Source: Clostridium sartagoforme (GTDB taxonomy: Bacteria > Bacillota > Clostridia > Clostridiales > Clostridiaceae). Taken from it: DNA of 64,000 nt. The notes below the pieces were generated by a model. That model was not told the origin of the DNA and ran no database searches. It saw nothing but the letters and a program-made list of their open reading frames with translations. The stretch's first letter is position 1. Each line of letters begins with the position of its first letter. The stretch is taken from the NCBI RefSeq assembly GCF_004794105.1, contig NZ_SRYR01000002.1, positions 186,001-250,000 on the forward strand. The letters are read 5' to 3'. Below, piece by piece: positions 36,516 through 45,588 of this stretch. The translations under genes were made by a program, and so were the position numbers.

Positions 36516-37646
36516 TTTTACTTTCTTTTCATTTAGTTTTTTATATGTTACTTCCTTTAGTAATTGATATATAACGCTGAAAGTTGGTATTCCAATTAGC
36601 ATTCCTACAAGTCCTAAAGTACTTCCACCAACAATCATTGCAAGCATAACCCATATTGCAGAAAGTCCAACAGAATTTCCAACAACTTTAGGATATATTA
36701 TATTACCTTCAAATTGTTGAAGACATAGTAAAAATACTATAAACCATATTGCTTTAATAGGATCTATTATAAGTATTAAGAACACTGCAGGAATTGCGCC
36801 AATAAAAGCTCCAAAAATAGGTATCAAGGCTGTAACACCTATAAGCACACTAATTAGTAATGCGTAAGGCATTGATAGTATAGTCATTCCTATAAAACAT
36901 AAAACTCCTAGAATAACTGCTTCAATACATTGTCCTGTAATAAACTTAGAAAATGTATAATTTGATATCTTAGATATATCAATGATTTTATTAGCAATCT
37001 CTTTTTTAGAAAAAGCAAAGAGTAATTTCTTAAAGTTTAATACTAATTTTTCTTTACTAGATAACATGTAAATTGTTAGTATAACAGAAAGTATAAAGTT
37101 AATAACACCACTTGTAATAGTAACTGTAGTACTTAAAATTCCTGTTAATGAAGTAGTTAAGAATGTAGTAACTATACGTAATAAGTCTTGCCATGTAGTC
37201 ATTAATGCATTATAAATATTTTGAAGTAATTCTGTGGATGATACATATTGATTAATTAATGTTTCAAAAGACTTTATATAGCCTGGAACTGCATCCATAA
37301 GTGTAGCAAGGCTATTAATAAGTTCTGGAATTACAAATAGTCCTAAAGCAACTATTAGACCTATAACAGTTATAAAAGTAGATAAAATTGATAAAGGTCT
37401 TTTTAGATTTTTTACAAAATCTGATTTGTTTTTATCTAAGAAATTGAAAATCTTATTTTCAAAGAATTTCATTGGCAGATTTAAAACGAAAGCCATACAA
37501 AAGGCTAGTAAAAATGGGTTTAATATACTTAGAACACCATCGAACATGGCAAATATATTCTTTATATTTAATAAAATAAAATAAAGTAACATTAAATAAG
37601 TTCCAAGTAATAGGTTTTCTTTAAATTTATTATTCAGCTCTTTCAA
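36510..37646 (-). CDS. AI-2E-family transporter, first paralogue
   Basis: A 378-residue membrane protein of the AI-2E (formerly UPF0118/DUF20) family, with about 7-8 helices: two to three N-terminal, a soluble helical middle region (VPGYIKSFETLINQYVSSTE), then a hydrophobic C-terminal half with ALIPIFGAFIGAIPAVFLIL and QQFEGNIIYPKVVGNSVGLSA, the family signature. Members export AI-2 (E. coli TqsA) or act as Na+/H+ antiporters, so the function is open. TTG 37646 follows GGAGG with 10-nt spacing. A paralogue is encoded at 50879. Confidence 0.88.
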   Translation of the reverse strand: MKELNNKFKENLLLGTYLMLLYFILLNIKNIFAMFDGVLSILNPFLLAFCMAFVLNLPMKFFENKIFNFLDKNKSDFVKNLKRPLSILSTFITVIGLIVALGLFVIPELINSLATLMDAVPGYIKSFETLINQYVSSTELLQNIYNALMTTWQDLLRIVTTFLTTSLTGILSTTVTITSGVINFILSVILTIYMLSSKEKLVLNFKKLLFAFSKKEIANKIIDISKISNYTFSKFITGQCIEAVILGVLCFIGMTILSMPYALLISVLIGVTALIPIFGAFIGAIPAVFLILIIDPIKAIWFIVFLLCLQQFEGNIIYPKVVGNSVGLSAIWVMLAMIVGGSTLGLVGMLIGIPTFSVIYQLLKEVTYKKLNEKKVKL

Positions 37647-37984
37647 ATTGAAATATCCTCCATAAATTAAAATTATAGTATATAAGTTGTAATAAATATT
37701 CTACTTTCTATTAAGCTATATTTGGTGGTAAAAATATTTAATATATGTAATTATCACAACAGCTTATATAAGAATTAAAAGATCAATGATTTCAATTGAT
37801 GTAGTTTACTTTAAAAGTATTTTTACTTAAAATAACATAAGTACTAAAAATGTAGATTACTTATTGAAACATATATATAATTGTAAAGCATGTCTATAAT
37901 TTATTCTAGTACTAATGTTGAATGAATTGTAAAATAAAAGTAAAATAAGAATGAAGTATAATATAGAGAGTTGGAGATGAAAAA
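37647..37984. other. 338-nt intergenic region containing repeat R2
   Basis: Divergent region between the AI-2E-family transporter and the NUDIX gene. 37679-37877 is one copy of R2. The remaining ~100 nt hold an A/T-rich stretch with AGTATAATATAG at about 37958-37969, a plausible -10 for the NUDIX gene, whose SD (TTGGAGATG) follows. Confidence 0.45.
37679..37877 (+). repeat. Dispersed MITE-like repeat R2, copy A
   Basis: About 199 bp, similar along its whole length to 39741-39941. The ends are imperfect inverted repeats: TATATAAGTTGTAATAAA at the left, and a right end whose complement reads TATATATGTT then TCAATAA. Shared internal blocks include GATTTCAATTGATGTA and AATGTAGATTA followed by TTATTGAAACATATATATAA. 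No open reading frame. Confidence 0.75.
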
Positions 37985-38572
37985 ATGAGTAAGGTAAAGG
38001 TTAAAAATATAGAAAAATTAGCAGATACTAAATACTTAAAGTTATATAGTGCTGATTACATAAATAAAAAGGGAACCCTTAGAAATTGGACTATTGCTTC
38101 CCGTAAGAGTATAGAAGACTTAAATAATAAATTTTTTGATAATGGAGAAGATCAGCCAGATGCTGTAGTTATAATAGCTAAGCATATAGAGGAAGATAAA
38201 CTAGTTTTAATAAGACAATTTAGAGTTCCAATAAATGATTATGTTATAGAATTACCTGCAGGTCTTGTTGATGAAGGGGAAAATTTTATTGAAACAGTAA
38301 AAAGAGAATTAAAAGAAGAAACTGGTTTAGATTTAGTTAAAATAGATGAGGAAAGAACTAATAAGAAGGTGTATGTATCTGTTGGAATGACGGATGAATC
38401 AATATCTTTGGTTTATTGCACTTGTAGTGGAAATCCTTCTAATGAGAACTTAGAGGACGATGAAGATATAGAAGTTATATTAGTTTCTAAAGAAAAAGCA
38501 AAGGAGATACTTAAGACTGAAAAAAATATTGATGTAAAGGCTTTATTAGCAATAGAAAATTATATTAAATAG
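37985..38572 (+). CDS. NUDIX hydrolase, ADP-ribose pyrophosphatase-like
   Basis: A 195-residue protein with a complete NUDIX box from GLVDEGENFIET to KRELKEETGLDL, where the REL..EE residues bind Mg2+. The stretch IRQFRVPINDYVIELPAG directly before it matches the ADP-ribose/GDP-mannose subgroup. It would hydrolyse a nucleoside diphosphate linked to a sugar or similar group. ATG 37985 follows TTGGAGATGAAAAA. It is monocistronic, between an R2 repeat and a hairpin. Confidence 0.85.
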   Translation: MSKVKVKNIEKLADTKYLKLYSADYINKKGTLRNWTIASRKSIEDLNNKFFDNGEDQPDAVVIIAKHIEEDKLVLIRQFRVPINDYVIELPAGLVDEGENFIETVKRELKEETGLDLVKIDEERTNKKVYVSVGMTDESISLVYCTCSGNPSNENLEDDEDIEVILVSKEKAKEILKTEKNIDVKALLAIENYIK

Positions 38573-38601
38573 AAGTATAAAAGTAAATACAAAATTTGAT
38601 T

Positions 38602-38642
38602 ATTAAAGGAGTTATCTTATAAGATGGCTCCTTTAATAATTA
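38602..38642 (+). terminator. Possible terminator after the NUDIX gene
   Basis: ATTAAAGGAG (38602-38611) pairs with CTCCTTTAAT (38628-38637); inside it ATCTT/AAGAT pair again. The tail AATTAATTT is only partly T-rich. Confidence 0.5.
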
Positions 38643-38720
38643 ATTTATTAAACTTCATCTTAGGCTTATAAATATTCTAATTAGAGATAAAATACTAAAA
38701 AAGACTTAAGAGGTATGACT

Positions 38721-39695
38721 ATGGAGAAAAGAGAGTATTTTATAAATTTTGGTATGGATGAAGATGTTGTTGAAATGGTTAAAGATAAGCTGGATGCTAT
38801 AAAGGTTACTGGGAACATAAAGGGAGAATTAGATAATAAAATGTATTACGAGATTTATAAAATTAATGATGATAGAGGAGGAATAGTAATTTCTCATGGA
38901 TTTACTGAATGTATAGAAAAATATAAGGAGTTTATTTATTATTTAACTAGGGAAGGATATTCAGTTTATATAATGGAGCACAGAGGACACGGAAGGTCTG
39001 GGGAACTTGGAAAACTTCATAAAAGCCAGGTTAATGTTGAAAATTTTAATTATTATGTTAATGATTTAAAAATATTTATAGATGAAGTAGTAGTAAAAAG
39101 AAATGAAGATAAAGATTTATTTCTTTTTGGACATTCAATGGGTGGAGCTATAAGTGCGATGTTTATAGAAAAGTATAATAATTATTTTAAAAAGGCTATA
39201 TTATCTTCACCAATGTTAAAGATAGCTGTAGGAAACGTTCCTAGTTTTTTAGCTATAATTTTATGTAAGATCCTAATTATATTTGGAAAAGGTGATAAAT
39301 TTATATTTGGAAATATGCCTTATGAAAGTACTTATGACTTTATCTTAGCTTCAACTTCTAATGAAAGTAGGTACAATCTTTACTATAGAGAGGTATTATC
39401 AAATGAAAACCTGCAAAGAGGAGGAGGTTCCTTTAAGTGGCTTTACGAATCTTTAATTGGAATCAAATATATATTGAAAAAGGAAAATATAAGGAAGATA
39501 AAAACACCTATATTATTATTTCAAGCTGGAAAAGATGAACTTGTAGGTGAACGAGGGATTAAGAAGTTTATAAAATTATGTAAAAGTGCTAACCTCATAT
39601 ACTATAAAAATGCTAAACATGACTTATATTTAGAAAACAATGATATTCTTGAAGATTATTTAGACAAAATATTTGATTTTATGCAGGAGATATAA
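38721..39695 (+). CDS. Alpha/beta hydrolase (lysophospholipase/monoacylglycerol lipase type)
   Basis: A 324-residue serine hydrolase. The nucleophile elbow is LFLFGHSMGGAISA; GIVISHGFTECIEKY supplies the oxyanion strand, and EHRGHGRSGELGKLH is the conserved loop of Hydrolase_4 lipases. Near the C-terminus TPILLFQAGKDELV gives the acid and KNAKHDLYLEN the catalytic histidine. No signal peptide, so it is cytosolic. ATG 38721 is favoured over ATG 38715 because AAGAGG then has normal spacing. Likely substrates are lysophospholipids or monoacylglycerols. Confidence 0.85.
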   Translation: MEKREYFINFGMDEDVVEMVKDKLDAIKVTGNIKGELDNKMYYEIYKINDDRGGIVISHGFTECIEKYKEFIYYLTREGYSVYIMEHRGHGRSGELGKLHKSQVNVENFNYYVNDLKIFIDEVVVKRNEDKDLFLFGHSMGGAISAMFIEKYNNYFKKAILSSPMLKIAVGNVPSFLAIILCKILIIFGKGDKFIFGNMPYESTYDFILASTSNESRYNLYYREVLSNENLQRGGGSFKWLYESLIGIKYILKKENIRKIKTPILLFQAGKDELVGERGIKKFIKLCKSANLIYYKNAKHDLYLENNDILEDYLDKIFDFMQEI

Positions 39696-39740
39696 TGAAA
39701 TCTAAAAAATATTAACAATATAAAGTTTTAATAAATATGA

Positions 39741-39941
39741 TATATAAGTTGTAATAAAGTTTTTGCATTTTATTCAGCTATATTTTATACTCAAAATATT
39801 TTAGTTAGGCAATTACACAAACAACTTATATAGAAATTAAAAACTATATGATTTCAATTGATGTAATTTGCTTCTAATACTATTTCTTACTTTAAATATC
39901 ATAAGCCCTCAAAATGTAGATTATTTATTGAAACATATATA
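39741..39941 (+). repeat. Dispersed MITE-like repeat R2, copy B
   Basis: About 201 bp, same orientation as copy A at 37679. The left end TATATAAGTTGT is repeated inverted inside the element as ACAACTTATATA (39821-39832), and again imperfectly at the right end. The right end, ATATATATAAT, lies just upstream of the GNAT gene and could supply its -10 box. Confidence 0.75.
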
Positions 39942-39969
39942 TAATAAATTGGAAAGGGAGGGAGCAATA

Positions 39970-40527
39970 TTGAAAGAAGTATTGAAGCTTAAAAATAAGT
40001 CAGGTAATTTAGTTGATGCCAAATTAAGAGTTCTAGATATAAAGGATTTAGATCATATAATGGAACTTCAAGATATAATTTTAGAGGGATTAGAAAATAA
40101 AGAGTTATATGCACCTACAGAAAGAGATGAATTTATAAATTACTTAAATAAAGGTGCAAAAATAATAGGCTATACTGACGAAAATGAAGAGCTAATAGCT
40201 ATGGCTGTATATATAAAAAAAGGATATGAAGAAGGTAACTATGGCTACGATTTAGGAATATCAGGAGAAAATTTACTTAAGATAGGGCAGGTTGAATCTA
40301 CAGTAGTTAGAAGTGACTATAGAGGAAATGGTCTACAAAAAATATTATGTGAAAAGATAGAAGAAATTGCAAAAGATGATGAAGTTAAGATACTTACGTC
40401 AACAGCATCACCATATAATAAATATAGTGTAAATACATTTACTAGTTTAGGCTATGAAATAAAGAAAGAGAAATTAAAATATGGTGGACTTAGAAGATAT
40501 GTAATGGCGAAGACAATTGACAATTAA
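39970..40527 (+). CDS. GNAT-family N-acetyltransferase
   Basis: A 185-residue acetyltransferase. TTG 39970 is chosen because GGGAGGGAG lies just upstream; a longer frame from 39868 would run out of the R2 repeat. The acetyl-CoA loop is VRSDYRGNGLQKILCEKI (R/Q-x-x-G-x-G/A type), preceded by the strand IGQVESTVV and followed by ILTSTASPYNKYSVNTFTSLGYE, typical of GNAT proteins. The acceptor is unknown. It is transcribed alone and followed by a cluster of hairpins. Confidence 0.8.
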   Translation: MKEVLKLKNKSGNLVDAKLRVLDIKDLDHIMELQDIILEGLENKELYAPTERDEFINYLNKGAKIIGYTDENEELIAMAVYIKKGYEEGNYGYDLGISGENLLKIGQVESTVVRSDYRGNGLQKILCEKIEEIAKDDEVKILTSTASPYNKYSVNTFTSLGYEIKKEKLKYGGLRRYVMAKTIDN

Positions 40528-40560
40528 CAATTAGCAATTAAGAATTAACAGTTTAGGTGA

Positions 40561-40586
40561 AAACTCAGCGGAAGCTGAGTTTTTTT
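40561..40586 (+). terminator. Terminator of the GNAT gene
   Basis: AAACTCAGC-GGAA-GCTGAGTTTTTTT, a 7-9 bp stem followed by T residues, 33 nt after the stop codon. Confidence 0.8.
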
Positions 40587-40680
40587 AATGAAAAAATGAA
40601 AAAATGAAGGAATTAAAGAATTAAAGAATTAGGGAATGAAAATATGATTTGTGGAGAAAGTAAGGAAGGGTGGCGATGAT

Positions 40681-40880
40681 AATTAACAGTTAGCAATTAG
40701 CAATTGACAATTTAGGTGAAAACTCAGTAGAAGCTGAGTTTTTTATAATGAAAGAATTAAAGAATGAAAGAGTGAAGAATTTAAAAGGAAGACTCCAGTA
40801 GGAGTTAAAAAAATATTTTAGTAATTTGGAACAAATTATATCATTAATTATGCATTAACTATTATTAATTACAAATGTTA
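40681..40880 (+). repeat. Dispersed repeat R1, rearranged copies in tandem
   Basis: The left part (AATTAACAGTTAGCAATTAG, TTTAGGTGAAAACTCAG...CTGAGTTTTTT) duplicates 40521-40587. The right part holds the hairpin GACTCC/GGAGTT (40791-40806) and the core TAATT-TGGAACA-AATTA (40822-40838). The terminal hairpin seen in other copies is missing. Confidence 0.65.
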
Positions 40881-40943
40881 GCTTTTTTGTATAAATGTAA
40901 ATAATATTTAGAATAAAAAAGCTAATAATAGTTATTAATGAAT

Positions 40944-41010
40944 AATTAACTGTTATAAGCTTACAAATAGCAAAAAAACAGTTGATTAATTCTTAGTAAT
41001 TTAGTATGAT
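40944..41010 (+). promoter_or_regulatory. suf operon promoter with overlapping inverted repeat
   Basis: TTGATT at 40982-40987, a 17-nt spacer and TATGAT at 41005-41010. AATTAACTGTT (40944-40954) and AACAGTTGATT (40977-40987) match as an inverted repeat at 10 of 11 positions, the right half covering the -35 box, as expected for a repressor site. Upstream a perfect 11-bp pair TTAGCTTTTTT (40878) and AAAAAAGCTAA (40915) forms another hairpin. Confidence 0.5.
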
Positions 41011-41082
41011 ATAATCAATTCAGAGTGAAATGATATGATTTAATTTAAATATATAATTAAACACAAATAAGGAGATGTAAAA

Positions 41083-41832
41083 ATGAGCGAAGTTTTATTA
41101 AATATAAATGGGTTAAAAACTGCTGTAGAAGGCAAGGAGATATTAAAGGGATTAGATTTAAAAATCAATAAAGGTGAAGTTCATATTATCATGGGACCTA
41201 ATGGTGCTGGTAAGTCAACTTTAGCAAATACTTTAATGGCGCATCCTAAATACGAAAGAGTTGAAGGAGATATTACTTTTGAAGATGAAGATATAACAGA
41301 ACTTAAAACTGATGAAAGAGCTAAGAAAGGATTATTCTTATCCTTCCAACATCCAGAAGAAGTTCCAGGTATAACTGTTGAAAACTTTATTAGAAGTGCA
41401 AAGATAGCAAAAGATGGTCAATTAATTAAATTTTTAAAGTTCGATAAGGACTTAAAAAATAATATGAAAGAATTAAAAATAGATCCAGAATATGCTAAGA
41501 GATATTTAAATGTAGGATTCTCAGGCGGAGAAAAGAAAAAGAATGAAATCTTACAAATGCTTATGCTTAATCCAAAGCTTGCTATATTAGATGAAACAGA
41601 TTCAGGTCTAGATATAGATGCTATAAGAGTAGTTTCAGAAGGTATTAAAATGTATGCTAATGAAGATAACGGAGTTTTAATAATAACTCATAATACTAAG
41701 ATTTTAGAAAATTTAAAGGCTGACTATGTTCATGTTTTAGTTAACGGAAAAATAGTTAAAACAGGAGATGCAAGTTTAGCAGATGAAATAGAAAAGAATG
41801 GTTATGAAGCTTTTAAAGCAGAAGCTATGTAA
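41083..41832 (+). CDS. sufC: Fe-S assembly ATPase SufC
   Basis: A 249-residue ABC-type ATPase. Walker A is MGPNGAGKST, the signature is NVGFSGGEKKKNE, Walker B ends ILDETDSGLDIDA, and the switch histidine lies in LIITHNTKIL. FLSFQHPEEVPGI is specific to SufC. It energises the SufBCD scaffold on which iron-sulfur clusters are built. ATG 41083 follows AAGGAGATG. First gene of the operon sufCBDSU, which probably supplies clusters to proteins such as the hydrogenase encoded upstream. Confidence 0.97.
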   Translation: MSEVLLNINGLKTAVEGKEILKGLDLKINKGEVHIIMGPNGAGKSTLANTLMAHPKYERVEGDITFEDEDITELKTDERAKKGLFLSFQHPEEVPGITVENFIRSAKIAKDGQLIKFLKFDKDLKNNMKELKIDPEYAKRYLNVGFSGGEKKKNEILQMLMLNPKLAILDETDSGLDIDAIRVVSEGIKMYANEDNGVLIITHNTKILENLKADYVHVLVNGKIVKTGDASLADEIEKNGYEAFKAEAM

Positions 41833-41849
41833 AACGGAGGTGACAGGCT

Positions 41850-43259
41850 TTGGAAATTAAAAAGAAGACTTATGTAGAAGACGTCGAAAGAGGAATCTAT
41901 GACGTTAAAAACGAAGATAGATTTGAATTTAAGACTGAAAAAGGCTTAACAAGAGAAATAGTAGAAACTATTTCAAAGGAAAAAAATGAACCAGAATGGA
42001 TGAAAAATTTTAGATTAAAATCCCTTGATGTATATAATAAAATTAAACTACCTACTTGGGGTCCATCTTTAGATGAACTAGATATGGATAACATAGTTAC
42101 TTATGTTAGACCTAAGACAAAATTAAATGAAACTTGGGAAGATGTTCCGGAAGATATTAAAAAAACTTTTGATCTTTTAGGAATCCCAGAAGCAGAAAAG
42201 AAATCTCTTGCAGGGGTTGGAGCTCAGTACGATTCAGAAGTAGTTTACCACAGCATAAGAGAAGATTTAGTTAAGCAAGGTGTTGTTTATACTGATATGG
42301 AAACTGCTGTTAGGGATTATGAAGATATAGTTAAAGAGTATTTTATGAAATGTGTAACACCAAATGATCATAAATTTGCAGCACTTCATGGTGCAGTTTG
42401 GTCAGGTGGATCTTTTGTTTATGTTCCAAAAGGAATTCATGTAGATATTCCACTACAATCATACTTTAGATTAAACTCACCTGGAGCAGGACAATTTGAG
42501 CATACATTAATTATTGTAGAAGAAGGAGCAAGTTTACACTTTATAGAAGGATGTTCAGCTCCAAAATATAATGTAACTAACTTACATGCTGGTTGTGTTG
42601 AGCTATTTGTTAAAGAAGACGCTACTTTAAGATATAGTACAATAGAAAACTGGTCAAAGAATATGCTGAATTTAAATACTAAGAGAGCATTTGTTGAAAA
42701 GAATGGAAGAATTGAATGGATATCAGGTTCATTTGGTTCTAGAATATCAATGCTTTACCCAATGAGTGTATTAAAAGGAGAAGGTGCTAGAGCAGAATTT
42801 ACTGGAGTATCATTTGCAGGTAAAGGCCAAAACCTTGATACTGGAGCAAAAGTAATTCACGCAGCTCCAAATACATCATCTACTATAAACTCTAAGTCAA
42901 TTTCAAAAAATGGTGGTGAAGCTACTTATAGAGGAGTAGTTAAGGTAAATGCTAATGCTTATAATTCTAAATCAGTAGTATCTTGTGAATCACTAATGCT
43001 AGATAATTTATCTAAGTCAGATACTATACCTGTTATAGATTTAATGAATGATGAAGTAGAAATTTCACATGAAGCTAAGATAGGTAAGATTAGTGATGAT
43101 GCTATATTCTACTTAATGAGTAGAGGTATAACTGAGGAAGAAGCTAAGTCAATGATAGTTAGAGGATTCGTTGAACCAATATCTAAGGAATTACCATTAG
43201 AATACGCAGTAGAGATGAATAACTTAATTAAGCTTGAATTAGAAGGGAGCATAGGATAA
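41850..43259 (+). CDS. sufB: Fe-S cluster scaffold protein SufB
   Basis: A 469-residue scaffold subunit. SufB hallmarks include GVGAQYDSEVVYHS, HAAVWSGGSFVYVP-like residues (HGAVWSGGSFVYVP), FIEGCSAPKYN with the conserved cysteine, and the C-terminal beta-helix with VVSCESLMLDN and SHEAKIGKISDDAIFYLMSRG. TTG 41850 follows GGAGG by 9 nt. Located 17 nt after sufC; its stop overlaps the sufD start (TAATG). Confidence 0.97.
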   Translation: MEIKKKTYVEDVERGIYDVKNEDRFEFKTEKGLTREIVETISKEKNEPEWMKNFRLKSLDVYNKIKLPTWGPSLDELDMDNIVTYVRPKTKLNETWEDVPEDIKKTFDLLGIPEAEKKSLAGVGAQYDSEVVYHSIREDLVKQGVVYTDMETAVRDYEDIVKEYFMKCVTPNDHKFAALHGAVWSGGSFVYVPKGIHVDIPLQSYFRLNSPGAGQFEHTLIIVEEGASLHFIEGCSAPKYNVTNLHAGCVELFVKEDATLRYSTIENWSKNMLNLNTKRAFVEKNGRIEWISGSFGSRISMLYPMSVLKGEGARAEFTGVSFAGKGQNLDTGAKVIHAAPNTSSTINSKSISKNGGEATYRGVVKVNANAYNSKSVVSCESLMLDNLSKSDTIPVIDLMNDEVEISHEAKIGKISDDAIFYLMSRGITEEEAKSMIVRGFVEPISKELPLEYAVEMNNLIKLELEGSIG

Positions 43260-44365
43260 TGAATAGCAATATAAGTTTTAATAATATTAATAAGACTCCT
43301 GTAAGAACTAAAAGCTGGTTAAAAGTTAATGATGTAACATTAAAGGATTATAATCCTCCAAGGATTGGAGAATTTAATAATTATAAAGTAACTGGTAATG
43401 ATTTAGATGGAGTTACAATAGAAGAATTTAAAAAAGGAAAAGTATTTCCGTTAAATAAGAAATTTAAATATGGAGCATCAGAAGAAATAGTAAATCAAGG
43501 TGAATTTGATTTTAATAAGGGCTTCATAATAAATATAGATAAAAGAGCTAAGGTAGATGGATTAATAGAAATTGAATTTAATTTAGATGAAAAAAATAAT
43601 GCCTTAGTTGATAATATAATAGTAGTTGCAGAAGAGGAATCAGAAGCAAAAATATTAATTAAGTATAATTCAAAAGATCAATCTGAAGGATATCATAATG
43701 GAATATGTAAGATATATGGTAAGGATAGCAGTAAGATTCAAGTAGTTAAAGTAAATTTATTAAACAAAAATACAGTAAATGTAGACTCTAATCTTTCAGA
43801 TATAGGATACTACGGAAAAGTAGATTTTGTTTCAATAGATTTAGGTGGAAGTGTTAGTATTACTAACTACCATGGTGATTTAGCAAAGGAAAGTTCAGAA
43901 TCAACACTAAGTTCTATTTACCTAGGTGGAGATAAGAAAATTATAGATATGAACTATGTTATGACTCATATGGGTAGAAGAAGTAATTCAGATATTATCA
44001 CAAGAGGTGCTTTAAAGGGTGAAGCAAATAAGATATTTAGAGGAACTCTTGATTTTAAGAGGGGTGCATCTAGAAGTAAAGGTGAAGAAGATGAATATTG
44101 TATGATTTTATCACCTAAGGTAAAAGCTAAAGCTCTTCCATTATTACTATGTGAAGAAGATGATGTATCTGGAGAACACGCAGCAGCTTCAGGTAAAATA
44201 GATGAAGATAAGCTATTTTATTTAATGAGTAGAGGACTAGATTACAATGATGCTAGAAGAGTAATCATTGAAGGTGCATTTAATCCTATTATAGATAAGA
44301 TTGAAGACGAAACTACAAGAAATGAAGTTTTATCTTATATAAAGGAATCATTAGACAATGAATAG
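43259..44365 (+). CDS. sufD: Fe-S assembly protein SufD
   Basis: A 368-residue paralogue of SufB lacking the cluster cysteines. ARTKSWLKVN-like N-terminus (VRTKSWLKVND), DMNYVMTHMGRRSNSDIITRG in the beta-helix and GEHAAASGKIDEDKLFYLMSRG near the end, with a histidine facing SufB, are diagnostic. It forms the SufBC2D complex. ATG 43259 overlaps sufB by one base; its 3' end overlaps sufS by 8 nt. Confidence 0.93.
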   Translation: MNSNISFNNINKTPVRTKSWLKVNDVTLKDYNPPRIGEFNNYKVTGNDLDGVTIEEFKKGKVFPLNKKFKYGASEEIVNQGEFDFNKGFIINIDKRAKVDGLIEIEFNLDEKNNALVDNIIVVAEEESEAKILIKYNSKDQSEGYHNGICKIYGKDSSKIQVVKVNLLNKNTVNVDSNLSDIGYYGKVDFVSIDLGGSVSITNYHGDLAKESSESTLSSIYLGGDKKIIDMNYVMTHMGRRSNSDIITRGALKGEANKIFRGTLDFKRGASRSKGEEDEYCMILSPKVKAKALPLLLCEEDDVSGEHAAASGKIDEDKLFYLMSRGLDYNDARRVIIEGAFNPIIDKIEDETTRNEVLSYIKESLDNE

Positions 44366-45584
44366 AGATTATTTGAAGGATTTTCCGACTTTAAACAGGG
44401 AGAAAAACGGCAAAAGAATAGCTTATTTAGATAGTGCTGCTACTACACAAAAGCCAATAGCTGTAATTGAAGCTATTAAAGATTATTATGAAAAGATAAA
44501 TGCAAACCCACATAGAGGTGCCTATGAATTAAGCGTACTTGCAACAGAAGCTTATGATGAGGCTAGAGAAAAAGTTAGAAAGTTTATAAATGCAGAGGGT
44601 TCTGAGGAAATAATATTTACTAAGAACGCAACAGAGGCCTTTAACTTAGTAGCTATGTCCTATGGAATGAATTTTATAAATGAGGGTGATGAGATTGTTA
44701 TATCTATAGCTGAGCATCACTCGAATTTAATTCCATGGCAACAAGTAGCAAGAGCTAAGGGTGCAATATTAAAATATATGTACACAAATGAAAATGGAGA
44801 GCTTACAGAAGAAGAAATAAAATCTAAGATAACTGATAAAACTAAGATAGTAGCGGTTACTCAAGTATCTAATGCATTAGGAACTATTAATCCAGTTAAG
44901 GAAATAGCTGAATATGCTCATTCTAAAGGTGCAATAGTTATTGTGGATGGAGCACAAAGTGTTCCTCATATGAAGGTAGATGTAAGAGATATTAATGCAG
45001 ACTTCTTAATAATTGCAGGCCATAAATTACTAGCTCCAATGGGGATAGGTGTTTTATATGGTAAGAAAGATTTATTAGAAAAGATGCCTCCTTTAATGTT
45101 TGGTGGAGATATGGTAGAATATGTTTATGAGCAAGAAACTACCTTTAATGTGTTACCATATAAGTTTGAAGCAGGTACGCAAAATGTTGAGGCTGCAGTA
45201 GGTTTATCTAAAGCAATAGATTATTTAAATGAAATAGGAATGGAAAATATAGAAAAGTATGAAAAAGAGCTTGTTTCATATGCTTTAGATAAGATGAATA
45301 AATTAGAGTATGTTAAAGTCTATGGACCAAAAGAAGTAGAAAAAAGAGGTGGAGTAATATCCTTCCAAATAGAAGGTGTTCATCCACATGATGTTGCATC
45401 AATTTTTGATACTTTTGGTGTATGTATAAGAGCTGGAAATCACTGTGCACAACCTCTAATGAGATATATGGGAATAAACGCTACATCTAGAGCAAGTATA
45501 TATTTATACAATGATAAAGAGGATGTAGATAGGTTAGTAGAAGCGATAGAAAAAACATATGAGATGTTCTCAAAATGGAGGTAG
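44358..45584 (+). CDS. sufS: Cysteine desulfurase SufS
   Basis: A 408-residue class II cysteine desulfurase. The PLP lysine is K223 in IIAGHKLLAPMGIGVLYG, the PLP-stacking histidine lies in IAEHHSNLIPWQ, and the catalytic cysteine is C363 in RAGNHCAQPLM. It takes sulfur from cysteine and passes it to SufU. ATG 44358 lies inside the end of sufD, so translation is coupled. The length and short active-site loop are those of SufS, not IscS. Confidence 0.97.
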   Translation: MNRDYLKDFPTLNREKNGKRIAYLDSAATTQKPIAVIEAIKDYYEKINANPHRGAYELSVLATEAYDEAREKVRKFINAEGSEEIIFTKNATEAFNLVAMSYGMNFINEGDEIVISIAEHHSNLIPWQQVARAKGAILKYMYTNENGELTEEEIKSKITDKTKIVAVTQVSNALGTINPVKEIAEYAHSKGAIVIVDGAQSVPHMKVDVRDINADFLIIAGHKLLAPMGIGVLYGKKDLLEKMPPLMFGGDMVEYVYEQETTFNVLPYKFEAGTQNVEAAVGLSKAIDYLNEIGMENIEKYEKELVSYALDKMNKLEYVKVYGPKEVEKRGGVISFQIEGVHPHDVASIFDTFGVCIRAGNHCAQPLMRYMGINATSRASIYLYNDKEDVDRLVEAIEKTYEMFSKWR

Positions 45585-45588
45585 AGCA

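Larger units (their letters stand above)
40528..41082. other. 555-nt gene-free region: tandem R1-type hairpins, then the suf promoter
   Basis: Contains three hairpins in tandem (40561-40586, 40719-40744, 40791-40806), an R1 core (40822-40838) and short direct repeats of GAATTAAA near 40608. Next come two inverted repeats (40878/40925 and 40944/40987) and a promoter at 40982. No credible open reading frame. Confidence 0.7.

Noticed and set aside
39868..39969. 34-residue N-terminal extension of the GNAT protein
   Set aside because: It lies within repeat R2 and contains no family features; TTG 39970 follows a strong SD.
40600..40640. Short GAATTAAA direct repeats suggesting a CRISPR-like or origin array
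   Set aside because: Only two to three degenerate 8-9 bp units without regular spacers; simple A/T-rich repetition.
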